Below, in pieces: positions 25,314 through 34,213 of a stretch of DNA of 64,000 nucleotides. This DNA comes from Corallococcus carmarthensis. GTDB lineage: Bacteria > Myxococcota > Myxococcia > Myxococcales > Myxococcaceae. Where the stretch lies: assembly GCF_003611695.1 (NCBI RefSeq), contig NZ_RAWE01000008.1, forward strand, positions 1 to 64,000, written 5' to 3'. The notes beneath the pieces are model-generated. The model did not search any database, had not been told where the DNA came from, and was given only the letters and a program-made list of their open reading frames with translations. A program made the position numbers and the translations under genes. Numbering within the stretch: the first letter of the stretch is position 1; each line of letters opens with the position of its first letter.

Positions 25314-26170
25314 GCCTGCGCATCCGCACCATCGCCCGGCTCACCGGCATCCGCGAGGCCACCCTGCGAGCCTGGGAGCGCCGCTATGGCTTCCCGCGCC
25401 CGGAGCGCAGCGAGAACAACTACCGCGTCTATTCTCGCGACGAGGTGGAGGCCGTCCGCCGGGTGGCGAAGCTGATGGAGGAGGGCCTTTCGGTGAGCGA
25501 GGCCATCGCCCAGGTGCGCGACGAACCCGCGCGGTCCATCCTGTCTGGGGCGCGGCGCATGGAGCGCTTCTGGGCGGCGGTGATGGTGATGGACGCGGAG
25601 GCCGCGGACGCGGTGCTGTCCGAGGCCCAGGTGGGGCTGGATGCCACCACCTACTGCGACACGGTCCTCATCCCGCTGCTGCGCGAGATGGCCTCCCGCC
25701 TGGACGTGGCGCGCGAGCACCTGGCCTCCGCGCTGGTGCGGCAGCGGCTGCGCATGCTGCTGGCGGGAATGGAGCGCGTGGGTGAAGGGCCCCGGGCGCT
25801 CCTGGCGTGTCCGGCGAGGGACCACCACGAGGGCGGACTCCTGGCGCTGGGCGTGCACCTCAAGGCGCGGGGCTGGCGGGTGACGCTGCTGGGGGCGGAC
25901 ACGCCCGCGGAGGCGCTGGAGGGGGCGTGCATGCAGGTCCGCCCGGACGTGGTGGCGCTGTCGTTCCTCCGCCGCCGGGACGCGGAGGACTTCGTCGCGG
26001 TGTTGTCCGAAGCGATGCATGCGTGCGCGCCCACGCCGGTGGTGGTAGGCGGTCCGGGAGCGCGGGAGCACCTGAAGACCCTCTTCACGCTGGGCGCGCA
26101 GTACGCGGAGTCCGCGGAGGAACTCATCGCCGTCTGGCAACAGGCGCGAAACGCGCAGAACCGACCGTGA
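25310..26170 (+). CDS. carA: CarA: MerR-type repressor with modified cobalamin-binding domain
   Basis: A 286-residue repressor. Residues 1-70 are a MerR winged helix (IRTIARLTGIREATLRAWERRYGFPRPERS, NNYRVYSRDEVEAVRR). A four-helix bundle (about 85-150) and a B12-binding fold (about 160-280) follow, with the lower-ligand motif DHHEGG (DxHxxG, His173). Compared with CarH next door it lacks five residues where CarH has Trp150-His151, so the Trp that caps the cobalamin upper face and the His used in the photoproduct are both absent; only EH (136-137) of Wx9EH remains. That agrees with the M. xanthus CarA, which represses without needing B12 and is inactivated by the antirepressor CarS. It should bind the array at 16505-16559. 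Confidence 0.9.
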   Translation: MSLRIRTIARLTGIREATLRAWERRYGFPRPERSENNYRVYSRDEVEAVRRVAKLMEEGLSVSEAIAQVRDEPARSILSGARRMERFWAAVMVMDAEAADAVLSEAQVGLDATTYCDTVLIPLLREMASRLDVAREHLASALVRQRLRMLLAGMERVGEGPRALLACPARDHHEGGLLALGVHLKARGWRVTLLGADTPAEALEGACMQVRPDVVALSFLRRRDAEDFVAVLSEAMHACAPTPVVVGGPGAREHLKTLFTLGAQYAESAEELIAVWQQARNAQNRP

Positions 26171-26182
26171 AGCACGCACACC

Positions 26183-27088
26183 ATGGCTGAGCGCACCTAT
26201 CGCATCCACATCGCCGCGGAGCTGTCAGGGGTCCGCGTGGAGCTCATCCGGGCCTGGGAGCGCCGCTACGGGGTGCTCGTGCCCGAGCGCACGCCCGCGG
26301 GCTATCGCGTCTACACCGACCGCGACGTGGCCCTGCTCAAGCGGCTCAAGGCGCTGACGGACGAGGGCGTGGCCATCAGCGAGGCGGCGAAGCTGTTGCC
26401 CCAGCTGCGCGCGGAGCTGGACGCGGTGGCGCGCCCCCCGCCCCCCGAGAGCCACGAGGAGCGGATCGGGTCGCGACCGGAGGCGTGGCGCGCGGCGGTG
26501 ATGGCCGCGGCCGAAACGTATGACCAGCCCCGCGTCGCGCGCGTCCTGGACGAGGTGCTGGCGGCGCTGCCGCCGCTGAAGGCCTTCGAGGACGTGCTGG
26601 TGCCGGTGCAGCGCGAGGTGGGCGAGCGCTGGCACGCGGGAACGCTGTCGGTGGCGCAGGAGCACCTGGTGACGCAGGTGGTGCGCGAGCGGGTGGTGAG
26701 CCTGCTGCACGGCGCGCCCCGGGGAGGGCGCAAGCACGCGGTGCTGGCGTGTTTCCCGGAGGAAGAGCACGAGATCGGCCTGCTGGGTGCGGCGCTGCGG
26801 CTGCGCTACGCGGGCATGCGAGTGACGCTGCTGGGGCAGCGAGTGCCGGCGGAAGGGCTGGGCGAGACGGTGGCACGAGCAAAGCCAGACGTGGTGGGCC
26901 TGTCGGCGGTGATGAACCGGGGCGCCACGGTGTTCGAGGACGTGCTCACGCGCATCCGGGAGGCCTTGCCCCAGGGGCTGCCCCTCTGGGTGGGAGGCCC
27001 CGCCGCCCAGGCGCACGCGGACATCTGCGCGCGGCTGGGCGTGAGGCTCTTCATCCACGAGGACGACTGGACGCGGATGGCGGGCTGA
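26183..27088 (+). CDS. carH: CarH: B12-dependent photoreceptor and repressor
   Basis: A 301-residue AdoCbl-dependent light sensor. It has a MerR DNA-binding domain (residues 1-75, with AWERRYGVLVPERTPAGYRVYTDRD), a helical bundle and a cobalamin fold. All photosensor residues are in place: Trp150-His151 and Glu160-His161 form Wx9EH, and EEHEIG (His196) supplies the lower ligand; these align with Trp131, His132, Glu141, His142 and His177 of the Thermus protein. In the dark, AdoCbl drives tetramer formation and operator binding; light breaks the Co-C bond and releases DNA. It starts 12 bp after carA. The last 83 bp recur at 40162-40244 beyond a 13-kb island, so its C-terminus may have been rebuilt by the insertion. 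Confidence 0.93.
   Translation: MAERTYRIHIAAELSGVRVELIRAWERRYGVLVPERTPAGYRVYTDRDVALLKRLKALTDEGVAISEAAKLLPQLRAELDAVARPPPPESHEERIGSRPEAWRAAVMAAAETYDQPRVARVLDEVLAALPPLKAFEDVLVPVQREVGERWHAGTLSVAQEHLVTQVVRERVVSLLHGAPRGGRKHAVLACFPEEEHEIGLLGAALRLRYAGMRVTLLGQRVPAEGLGETVARAKPDVVGLSAVMNRGATVFEDVLTRIREALPQGLPLWVGGPAAQAHADICARLGVRLFIHEDDWTRMAG
27003..27085 (+). repeat. Left direct repeat: 3' end of carH
   Basis: 83 bp that match 40162-40244 with only two mismatches. It encodes the last 27 or so residues of CarH (AQAHADICARLGVRL and on) and here runs into the TGA stop of carH. Confidence 0.85.
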
Positions 27089-27099
27089 AGCCCCGGCCG

Positions 27100-27450
27100 C
27101 TATTCAGGATCCAGGGCCCAGGCGCCTTCTTCCCAGCGTTTCAAGGTCTGCCCTGCCTTGAATGGCACGAGTCCTTCGCCCCTGGCCGCCTCCATCAAGA
27201 CCTCACGTGCCTCATGCGTCCGGTAGCGAAGCAGGTAGGCCGCGGCCATGACCCGCACATCCATTCGTGGATGACTGAAAAGCACCGTGAGCGCCTCGCG
27301 GCCTGTATCCCCATGCGCCCGGAGTTGCTCGAAAGCGGAGATGTATTTCCTCGCGCATCGGTTCCCGGCCTTCGCAGCGCCCTGCCAGATCGCGTCGGTC
27401 TGGGCGGCGACATTATCCGCGAATTGCCTGACGAGTGCATCCAAGCTCAT
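27100..27450 (-). CDS. DUF2019-like HEAT-repeat protein, candidate immunity protein (orphan paralogue)
   Basis: A 116-residue protein of the DUF2019 type: short paired helices of HEAT-like form (SAFEQLRAHGDTGREALTVL, HPRMDVRVMAAAYLLRY, EAREVLMEAARGEG, TLKRWEEGAWALDPE). It is a close paralogue of the product of 28000-28350, same length and with the genes offset by exactly 900 bp. That gene overlaps a toxin gene; this one has no toxin directly upstream, so I read it as an orphan immunity copy. Longer in-frame starts exist at 27480 and 27549; I chose ATG 27450 because it aligns with the paralogue's start and its upstream CTGGCG. Confidence 0.65.
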   Translation of the reverse strand: MSLDALVRQFADNVAAQTDAIWQGAAKAGNRCARKYISAFEQLRAHGDTGREALTVLFSHPRMDVRVMAAAYLLRYRTHEAREVLMEAARGEGLVPFKAGQTLKRWEEGAWALDPE

Positions 27451-27576
27451 CGCCAGATACTTCACCTTCGGCTCTCGCATGTCCCCTGTGGTTCCCCAGA
27501 GTTCGTTTGGCACCGGTCCCTTCGCCAGCCTGCATTCAAGGGCCTCCATGCATCCGGCCCACCCACTGGAACGGTT

Positions 27577-27941
27577 CTACTCTTCCAGGGGAAGGGTTCC
27601 GTTCTTCCACGCATCAAGGGTCATGGCTGCACTGAGTCCCATCAGGCTCGACGCAGGGGTAGACAATGCGGAGAGCGCCGCCTCCGCCTCACTGGGGGCG
27701 AACCGCAAGGCAGCTGTCGCCGCCCAATACCTCGTTCCTTCTTCGGGGTCGGAGAGTAAACCCAGCAAGGCCGCCTCCGCCTCCGCCCCGCGCGTTTGCA
27801 ACTCTCGCCTGACGGCGACCGCGTGCTTGTACTCCTTGTTGGCGGCGCGAGTGTTGAGCGCGTTCAACAAATGACCGTGTTTCGCTGAAAGCTCACGATC
27901 AACGCTTCCAGCGTCAGCGTCTTGAGGTCCTTTGTCTTCAT
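27577..27941 (-). pseudogene. Frameshifted DUF2019-like gene
   Basis: From ATG 27941 the frame reads MKTKDLKTLTLEALIVSF and then hits a stop, while the rest of a DUF2019-type protein (SAKHGHLLNALNTRAANKEY, then RRELQTRGAEAEAALLGLLS) continues in another frame to 27577. Restoring one base in the T run near 27889 would join the two parts into one protein of about 121 residues. It lies between the two intact paralogues. It is probably a decayed immunity gene; a sequencing error is the alternative. Confidence 0.6.
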
Positions 27942-27999
27942 GGGAGAGGTGGCGAGCGGGGCGCCCGTCAAGGGGAAGGGTTCACGGGAGGCCCCTCTG

Positions 28000-28350
28000 C
28001 TATTCCGGATCCAAGTCCCAGACGCCTTCTTCCCACCCTTTCAACGTCTGCTGGGCGCCGAAGGCAACGAGCCCTTCTCCTTTTGCAGCCTCCTCCAGCA
28101 CCGCCCTGGCCTCGGCGGTGCGGTAACGGAGCAGGAAGGCAGCAGCCGTGGCCCTCACGTCCATCCTGGGGTGTTTCAGGAGGATGCAAAGTGCCTCTCT
28201 TCCTTCATTACCTCGGGCACGGAGTTCTTCAAAAGCCGTGATGTATCGGTCGCCGTGCTCATCCTCGGGGTCTGCACCCACCTGGAAGATCGCATCCGTC
28301 TGGGCCGCGACATTCTCGGCAAACTCCCTGACCCATCCCTCCAGAGTCAT
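28000..28350 (-). CDS. DUF2019-like HEAT-repeat protein, candidate immunity to the adjacent toxin
   Basis: A 116-residue all-helical protein (TAFEELRARGNEGREALCIL, HPRMDVRATAAAFLLRYRT, LKGWEEGVWDLDPE) of the DUF2019 type. Its ATG lies in the stop of the WHH-type toxin gene (4-bp overlap), the arrangement expected for a toxin and its immunity partner, and it has two paralogues just downstream. HEAT-like proteins are common immunity proteins in polymorphic toxin loci. No signal peptide is present, so it would act in the cytoplasm, where a nuclease toxin would strike. Function is inferred from context. Confidence 0.7.
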   Translation of the reverse strand: MTLEGWVREFAENVAAQTDAIFQVGADPEDEHGDRYITAFEELRARGNEGREALCILLKHPRMDVRATAAAFLLRYRTAEARAVLEEAAKGEGLVAFGAQQTLKGWEEGVWDLDPE

Positions 28351-29699
28351 CGCCAGATTCCCTTCTTGATGTTTTCAATGGCGAGCATGCCGAAATCGCG
28401 TTGGGCTGCGTAAGACTGCGTGCTCAGCCACTCTCGAATGGTCAGGACGCGTGAACGAGTGAGGAGCGGGTACTTCCTTGAATAGAACGCGCTGACCATG
28501 TCGTGGAGCGACTTATCCAAGGCGATGACATTCTCGGTGTTGTGAATTGCTTCTGGCCCGAAATGACGAACGTTCCCTTCGGTCTGCTCGACGATGTGGT
28601 GCCACTCCTTGTTCGGGCCCGCGCTCCCTCGCGCCTTCGTCATGCCCCGGTGTGTCTGCCACGCCTTGTATCCAGAGGAAGTGCTCCCACCGACGGGCGT
28701 TCCACTCGAGGACATCGCGACTGCACCCGGCGCGAGGCCGACCGTGAAGCCGTCCGCGGCGATGGCGACCGTCTCGACCTGTCCCACGGCCGCGTAGACC
28801 ACGCCGGCTTCCGCCTCGGCCCGGACCGCGGCCTGGGCTGCCCCAGGCAAGCCCGGCAGCTTCGTTCCAAGCGTCGCCCCCGTGCTTCCGATGGCCGCCG
28901 TCGCCAGCATCACGAAGGCTCGCGCCGCCTGCCGGCCCATCACCTTGCCGAATCGCTCTCCCGCTCCGCGCAGCTCGTCGAACGTCAGCGCCGCGTCCGA
29001 CTCCACCATCAGGTGCCGGAAGCCCTGGATGAGTGCCCAGAACGTGTCGATGCCCACGTAGGCGATGAGCCCTGCCGAGAGCACCGCCGCCACGCCCTTC
29101 GTCGCGGGCTCAGGCACGGTCCAGAGCAACGCATACGTGACTGCTGTCCACAGCGCGGCCTGCATCAGCGCCTCGGGATTCGCCATGTCCTTCACGGCCT
29201 CCCACAGCTCCTCCAGCACCGCCCCCTTCGCCAGCGCGAGCGCCAGGGCGAAGCGCGCGTCCCCCGTGATGACTGGGCTCTCCTTCAGCAGGCCCAGACA
29301 GTCACCGGCCCGTCCGGTCCGTCCGCACCAGCGCAAGTAGGCGCGGGTCAGCTCCACGTCTGGCTGCGTCTGCTCGGAGGACAGGTGCTCACCCGGCCCG
29401 AGCGGCGTGATGCGGCGGCGCTGCACATCCATCAGGTACGAACCGCTCCGGGGCTCCACCTCGAAGAGGCGCCGGGCCGCATCCTGGGCCCTTGGTGACA
29501 ACCGAAGCCCCGGGGCCAGCCGCGCCACGGCCTCCTTCAGAGCCCCCGCATCAAGCAGGACCGGCCGGGCCGTTCCATCCGCACGAGGCATGTGGACGAC
29601 AGGCGCACCGCGCCCCGTGTCGAGCCGGACGACCTTCGTCGCACCGCTACACCCGACCAGCGCCCAGAACAGGGACAGCACCAGCCATGGAAGCCGCAT
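28347..29699 (-). CDS. SitA-like lipoprotein with WHH-type nuclease toxin domain
   Basis: A 450-residue lipoprotein. The signal ends at ALVGC (start ATG 29699, GGAG six nt upstream; an in-frame ATG at 29729 adds 10 residues). After VVRLDTGRGAPVVHMP, a conserved region with two hydrophobic helices (AALWTAVTYALLWTVPEP, TKGVAAVLSAGLIAYVG) matches the other two island toxins in order but is much diverged. The C-terminal 90 residues are a HNH/EndoVII-fold nuclease (EWHHIVEQ near residue 366, then IHNTENVIALDKSLHDMVS). Lipid anchoring plus a variable nuclease end is the design of Myxococcus SitA toxins, which move between kin by TraAB outer-membrane exchange. Its immunity candidate overlaps its stop. 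Confidence 0.75.
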   Translation of the reverse strand: MRLPWLVLSLFWALVGCSGATKVVRLDTGRGAPVVHMPRADGTARPVLLDAGALKEAVARLAPGLRLSPRAQDAARRLFEVEPRSGSYLMDVQRRRITPLGPGEHLSSEQTQPDVELTRAYLRWCGRTGRAGDCLGLLKESPVITGDARFALALALAKGAVLEELWEAVKDMANPEALMQAALWTAVTYALLWTVPEPATKGVAAVLSAGLIAYVGIDTFWALIQGFRHLMVESDAALTFDELRGAGERFGKVMGRQAARAFVMLATAAIGSTGATLGTKLPGLPGAAQAAVRAEAEAGVVYAAVGQVETVAIAADGFTVGLAPGAVAMSSSGTPVGGSTSSGYKAWQTHRGMTKARGSAGPNKEWHHIVEQTEGNVRHFGPEAIHNTENVIALDKSLHDMVSAFYSRKYPLLTRSRVLTIREWLSTQSYAAQRDFGMLAIENIKKGIWR

Positions 29700-29735
29700 C
29701 AGGAGCTCCAATCGCATGCCCTTGTCCATGCGAAC

Positions 29736-32700
29736 CTACCGCTGAGGGGCCTCTCCACCCGTGCGCACCTTGGACCGCAGGGCCTCCCACAGCATCGCGT
29801 GGTTGAGCAGGATGTCCTTGATGCCATTCCGGACGCTCTCGGAATCCAGCGCTTGCTTGCTCATCAGCGCATGCGCGTCGAGCGCGTCGATGATGGCACT
29901 CATGATCTCTTCCCGAAGATCTGGCGAGTTCGCGAACTGTTCCTTGGTGTTGTTCGCGGCCTGCTGGGCCAGCGTGGTGGACTCCAGCAACTTCCCCAGC
30001 AAGACACTGTTCACGTAGACGAGCTTGTCCTGGTCCGAAAGCTCTCCTTCGAACAGCGTATTCACCTTTTCAATGATCTCCTTGAGCCTTGCACGCTCCT
30101 TCTCCTGCACGCTGCCCCCACCGGCCTCCGTCGCGGGGAAGAGCGTCGGCTTCTCTCCCACGGAGAGCTGAAGCGGGACCTTGGCCTGGCCTCGTAGCGT
30201 GTAGTGCGTGAGCCTGACCTTCGACAGGTCGATGTCCTCGCGCTCGCGTCCAAACTCAAGAAGCGGAAGCAGGCGTTTGTAGAAGATGGCCCGCTTCTCG
30301 ATGGCGGTGCTGCCGTAGTCGAAGATCTGGGAAAGGAAGGTGTAGAGCCGGAGGAACGCCCCCATGTCCGACTTGAAGAGGGCGAGGGCATCCAACTCGG
30401 CCTTCGCGTCCTTCCGGGCCTTCGCGTCAGAGCGTTCGTTGGCGGCCCTGAAGGCAGCCTGCGCGGCCTTGAAGCGCTTCATGAGCCGGTCCACGACCGG
30501 CTCGATGGCCTTCACGAGGTCACTCTGCCTCGCCTTGGGGTTGAGCTCCGCTTCAACCACACGCTCGACCTCGAAGTCGTCGTAATGGCCCGCACCGTCG
30601 AGCTTGGCGCGCAGGTTGAACACCACGTTCGGGTCGGTCGTGGCCGACAGTTCCGCGGTCGTGTAGTACGTCTTGAAAGCGGTGAGGATGTCAGCCGCAT
30701 CATTGATGAAGTCCACGATGTAGGTCGTGTCCTTGCCAGGATGCGCCCGGTTCAGCCGCGACAGCGTCTGGACCGCCTGGATGCCTGCCAGCCGCTTGTC
30801 CACGTACATGCCGCAGAGCAGTGGCTGGTCGAAGCCGGTCTGGAACTTGTTGGCGACGAGCAGCACCTGATACTCGCCGCCCTTGAACGCCTCGCGGATG
30901 TCGCGTCCCTTCAGGTGGGGGTTCAGCGCCTTGCTGTTCTCCGTGAACGGCTCCGGCCCGGACTCCTCATCCATGACCTCGCCGGAGAACGCCACGAGCG
31001 TCCCCATCTTGTAGCCGCGCTCCTGGATGTACTTCTCGATGGCGAGCTGCCAGCGCACCGCCTCCAGTCGGCTGGCGACGACGACCATCGCCTTGGCCTG
31101 TCCCTCCAGCAGCGGGGCGACGTGCGCGCGGTAGTGCTCCACCACGACCCGCACCTTCTCCGCGATGTTGTAGGGGTGGAGCCTCACCCAGCCCATGATC
31201 CGCTTCAGCGCGGCGCTCTTCTCCACCTCCTTCTCGTCCACCTCCTTGCCTTCATGGGCGAGCTTGAAGGCCAGGCTGTAGGGCGTGTAGTTCTTCAGCA
31301 CGTCGAGGATGAACTTCTCCTCGATGGCCTGTCGCATGGAATAGACGTGGAATGGCACCGGGATGTTGTCGGGCGCGGGCTTGCGCGACGGGTCCGGCCG
31401 GGTGCCGAAGATCTCCATCGTCTTGCTCTTCGGCGTGGCCGTGAACGCGACGAACGTGATGCCAGAATCATTGGCGCGTGAGGCCATCTGCGCCGTGAGG
31501 AGGTCCTCGCTGCTCACCTCACCGCCGTCGTTGAGCTCCGCCAGCTCCGCGGGGCACAGGACGGCCTTGAGCTTGGAGGCGGCCTCACCGGTCTGCGAGC
31601 TGTGGGCCTCGTCGGCGATGACCGCGAAGTGCTTGCCCTGGGTCGCGGCCAGCCGCCGCACCTCTTCGATGGCGAAGGGGAACGTCTGGATGGTGCAGAC
31701 GACGATCTTCTTCTTGCCCGAAAGCGCCTCGGCGAGCTTGCCGCTCTTGCTGCCATCCTGGTTGGTGATGGTCGCCACGACGCCGGTCGTGCGCTCGAAG
31801 CCGAAGATGGCCTCCTGAAGCTGGGAGTCGATGACGTTGCGGTCGGAGACGACCAGCACCGTGTCGAAGACCTTCTTGTGCTGGGCGTCGTGCAGCTCGG
31901 CCAGGAAGTGCGCCGTCCACGCGATGGAGTTCGTCTTCCCCGACCCGGCCGAGTGCTGGACGAGGTACTTCGTGCCGGGCCCATCCGTGAGCACGGCGGC
32001 CTGGAGCCTCCGGGTGACGTCCAGCTGGTGGTAGCGGGGGAAGAGGAGCCGGGTGATCTGCTTCTTCGGGTCGCGCTGGGCGATAAGGTAGCGCCCCAGG
32101 ATTTCGAGCCAGCTCTCGCGCGCCCAGACCTGCTCCCACAGGTACGCGGTGCGGTGGCCGCCGGAGCGGTTCACCGGATTGCCCGCGCCACCATCGTCGC
32201 CCTGGTTGAAGGGCAGGAAGCCGGTCGCCGGTCCTTCGAGCCGCGTCACCATGTGGACTTCGCTGTTGCTCACCGCGAAGTGCACCAGCGCGCCGCTCGG
32301 GAACGAGAGGAGGGGTTCCGTGGCCTGCCCCTTGGGGTGTGGCAGGCGGTCGAAGCGGTACTGATCAATGGCGTCCGTGACGCTCTGGGTGAAGTCGGTC
32401 TTCAGCTCGGCCGTCGCCACCGGCACACCGTTGAGGAAGAGCACCAGATCGATGCTGTTCTCGTTGTGAACGGAGTAGCGGACCTGCCGCACCACACGCA
32501 GCCGGTTGGCTTCGTAGCGCGCGAGGATGTCGGGGTTGATGGCGAGCGCGGGCTTGAACTCGGCCAGCTTGAGCGGCTGCTTGAGGCCCAGCAGCTCGAT
32601 GCCATGGCGCAGGACGTCGAGCGTGCCACGTTGATTGAGCTGGTCGCGCAGGCGGTTGAGCAGTGTCTCCCCGGCATTGCTGCCGTGGTTCTTCGTCAGC

Positions 32701-32870
32701 GTCTCCCACGCCTGGGGCTGCGTGGCCTGAACCCAGGCGACCACGTCGGGCGGGAAGAGCGCGCGTGGACGGTCGTAGTCGGAGGCGTCTTCGTCCGCGT
32801 GAAGCCAACCGTGGGACGCGAGGTGGGCGCAGATCTCGGACTCGAAACTGATTTCCTTATGGAGGCTCAC
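29736..32870 (-). CDS. hsdR: Type I restriction endonuclease subunit R
   Basis: A 1044-residue HsdR. The N-terminal nuclease domain has the PD-(D/E)xK-type core at SIDLVLFLNGVPVATAELKTDF. The motor domain follows with Walker A HSAGSGKTNSIAW (about residue 310), the DEAH box (VIADEAHSSQTG, about 418) and FVAFTATPKSKT (motif III). A long helical C-terminal part binds the methylase complex. It starts with GTG 32870, overlapping the hsdS stop by 4 bp. It cuts unmodified DNA after ATP-driven translocation together with the HsdM and HsdS products. Full length, no break seen. Confidence 0.92.
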   Translation of the reverse strand: MSLHKEISFESEICAHLASHGWLHADEDASDYDRPRALFPPDVVAWVQATQPQAWETLTKNHGSNAGETLLNRLRDQLNQRGTLDVLRHGIELLGLKQPLKLAEFKPALAINPDILARYEANRLRVVRQVRYSVHNENSIDLVLFLNGVPVATAELKTDFTQSVTDAIDQYRFDRLPHPKGQATEPLLSFPSGALVHFAVSNSEVHMVTRLEGPATGFLPFNQGDDGGAGNPVNRSGGHRTAYLWEQVWARESWLEILGRYLIAQRDPKKQITRLLFPRYHQLDVTRRLQAAVLTDGPGTKYLVQHSAGSGKTNSIAWTAHFLAELHDAQHKKVFDTVLVVSDRNVIDSQLQEAIFGFERTTGVVATITNQDGSKSGKLAEALSGKKKIVVCTIQTFPFAIEEVRRLAATQGKHFAVIADEAHSSQTGEAASKLKAVLCPAELAELNDGGEVSSEDLLTAQMASRANDSGITFVAFTATPKSKTMEIFGTRPDPSRKPAPDNIPVPFHVYSMRQAIEEKFILDVLKNYTPYSLAFKLAHEGKEVDEKEVEKSAALKRIMGWVRLHPYNIAEKVRVVVEHYRAHVAPLLEGQAKAMVVVASRLEAVRWQLAIEKYIQERGYKMGTLVAFSGEVMDEESGPEPFTENSKALNPHLKGRDIREAFKGGEYQVLLVANKFQTGFDQPLLCGMYVDKRLAGIQAVQTLSRLNRAHPGKDTTYIVDFINDAADILTAFKTYYTTAELSATTDPNVVFNLRAKLDGAGHYDDFEVERVVEAELNPKARQSDLVKAIEPVVDRLMKRFKAAQAAFRAANERSDAKARKDAKAELDALALFKSDMGAFLRLYTFLSQIFDYGSTAIEKRAIFYKRLLPLLEFGREREDIDLSKVRLTHYTLRGQAKVPLQLSVGEKPTLFPATEAGGGSVQEKERARLKEIIEKVNTLFEGELSDQDKLVYVNSVLLGKLLESTTLAQQAANNTKEQFANSPDLREEIMSAIIDALDAHALMSKQALDSESVRNGIKDILLNHAMLWEALRSKVRTGGEAPQR

Positions 32871-34213
32871 GCTGCGGCCCTGTCGGCGATGGCGCGAACG
32901 TCGATCTGGCCGGTGACGGCGGCGGAGATCAGGGCGGTGCGGCGCTCTTGGAGGAGTTCGATGGCGCGCTGAGCTTCGACTGCCAACGCATCGAATTGCT
33001 TTAGCTTAATATCAATATATCCTACAGTCGCAACCTGCTCGTCATCTGGAGGCACGCAAACCGCAAGTTCACGAACTGTTGCTATCGACACCTCGTTGAA
33101 CGTTGAGCCTTGTTTGCTGAGTTCCCAGTACCAAGCGACGGCAGCCGTTCCGAAATAGGCAACCAAGTACTGGCTCGTCACTCTGCATCCCGGAACGATT
33201 CGGGCAACTCCACGGGAAAGATTCGCCCCCGCCAATTCCATTGGCACGACATGCGCAGCACCAATCGAAGCCCGAATCCCTAGAATCACTTCGCCACCGG
33301 TCAAGGCAGAGCGTGGATATGCGCTTGCAATCTCGGCACTTGTCCTCTGGAGACTATCGAGATCAAACGTTCCAGAACTCATGTTCGTCGTCTGTACGAA
33401 CGGCACACCTGTCGCAAGCGGCTCGCCCGGCTGAACGATGCCGTAGGAGATTGAAGTGTCATCTGCAATCAGTCGTTTTAGCGGAAGCACTGCCCAATGC
33501 GCCGGAACCTCGCCAAGCCACTCGACACCCGAGGGCTTCATGGGCGCGTTGGGGTTCAGTCCCTTGGTGACGGCGAGGGAGATGACGGCTTCGCGCTTCT
33601 CCTTCAGCAGTTCGATCAGTCGTTGCTGTTCGGCCACCAGTTCATCGATCTTCGCAGTTTCGCGATCGAGGAAATTGCTGATGGCGACCTGCTCGGGCAA
33701 GGGCGGTAGAACTACGCGATGATTAGATATCTGCTCTTCATTTATTGATGGAACAGCACCTGGATTTGCGAGCATGGAGAGGTCGAGCAGGGGCAGTAAA
33801 TGAAGGAGGAATTGCGGCACGCAATTCCTATTCACAATCAGCCCCATCATGTTGTTGTCAATGCAGGATGGTTGGCCCAGCCAGCGATATCGCTGAAGCA
33901 GCAGCGCTGCTCCTACCTTTGCGAAGACAATTGTCCACACAGGCAACACCCGTGCACGCAAGAGACGAGCGGTGTCTTGTGAAATCGTGTGGTTTGCATT
34001 CCGCAGCGCGCCATCCACATCGGCTTGACCAATGTCGCCAACCTTGAAGAACGGGATGTCAAAGGTGGTTTGTCCTTGATGCTCTTCAGGAAACCCAGCC
34101 CCACCCTTGAAAACACCAATCAGGCCGAGCTTCACGACGTCCCAATGTGCCGGCACCTCGCCCAGCCACTCGACACCGCTGTCCTTGTACTCCGGGTAGC
34201 GAGGAAAGCTCAT
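32867..34213 (-). CDS. hsdS: Type I restriction-modification specificity subunit S
   Basis: A 448-residue HsdS with two target-recognition domains. Each half starts with a similar anchor ([18 protein letters not shown] at the start, [21 protein letters not shown] in the middle) and ends in a conserved coiled-coil spacer ([20 protein letters not shown], and [20 protein letters not shown]). The two recognition domains differ, so the DNA target is a bipartite site. Base composition is clearly lower in GC than the neighbours (for example around 33000-33100 and 33720-33790), which suggests that this subunit was acquired or exchanged separately. Four-base overlaps with hsdM and hsdR. Confidence 0.9.
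   Translation of the reverse strand: MSFPRYPEYKDSGVEWLGEVPAHWDVVKLGLIGVFKGGAGFPEEHQGQTTFDIPFFKVGDIGQADVDGALRNANHTISQDTARLLRARVLPVWTIVFAKVGAALLLQRYRWLGQPSCIDNNMMGLIVNRNCVPQFLLHLLPLLDLSMLANPGAVPSINEEQISNHRVVLPPLPEQVAISNFLDRETAKIDELVAEQQRLIELLKEKREAVISLAVTKGLNPNAPMKPSGVEWLGEVPAHWAVLPLKRLIADDTSISYGIVQPGEPLATGVPFVQTTNMSSGTFDLDSLQRTSAEIASAYPRSALTGGEVILGIRASIGAAHVVPMELAGANLSRGVARIVPGCRVTSQYLVAYFGTAAVAWYWELSKQGSTFNEVSIATVRELAVCVPPDDEQVATVGYIDIKLKQFDALAVEAQRAIELLQERRTALISAAVTGQIDVRAIADRAAA

Noticed and set aside
27480-27576. Remnant of a further toxin gene upstream of the orphan DUF2019 gene
   Set aside because: The AAG/CTGGCGATGA context resembles a toxin end, but the similarity is too short to support a call.
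30204-31481. Long plus-strand open frames inside hsdR and hsdM
   Set aside because: They are opposite-strand shadows of well-supported restriction-modification genes with no recognisable motif.
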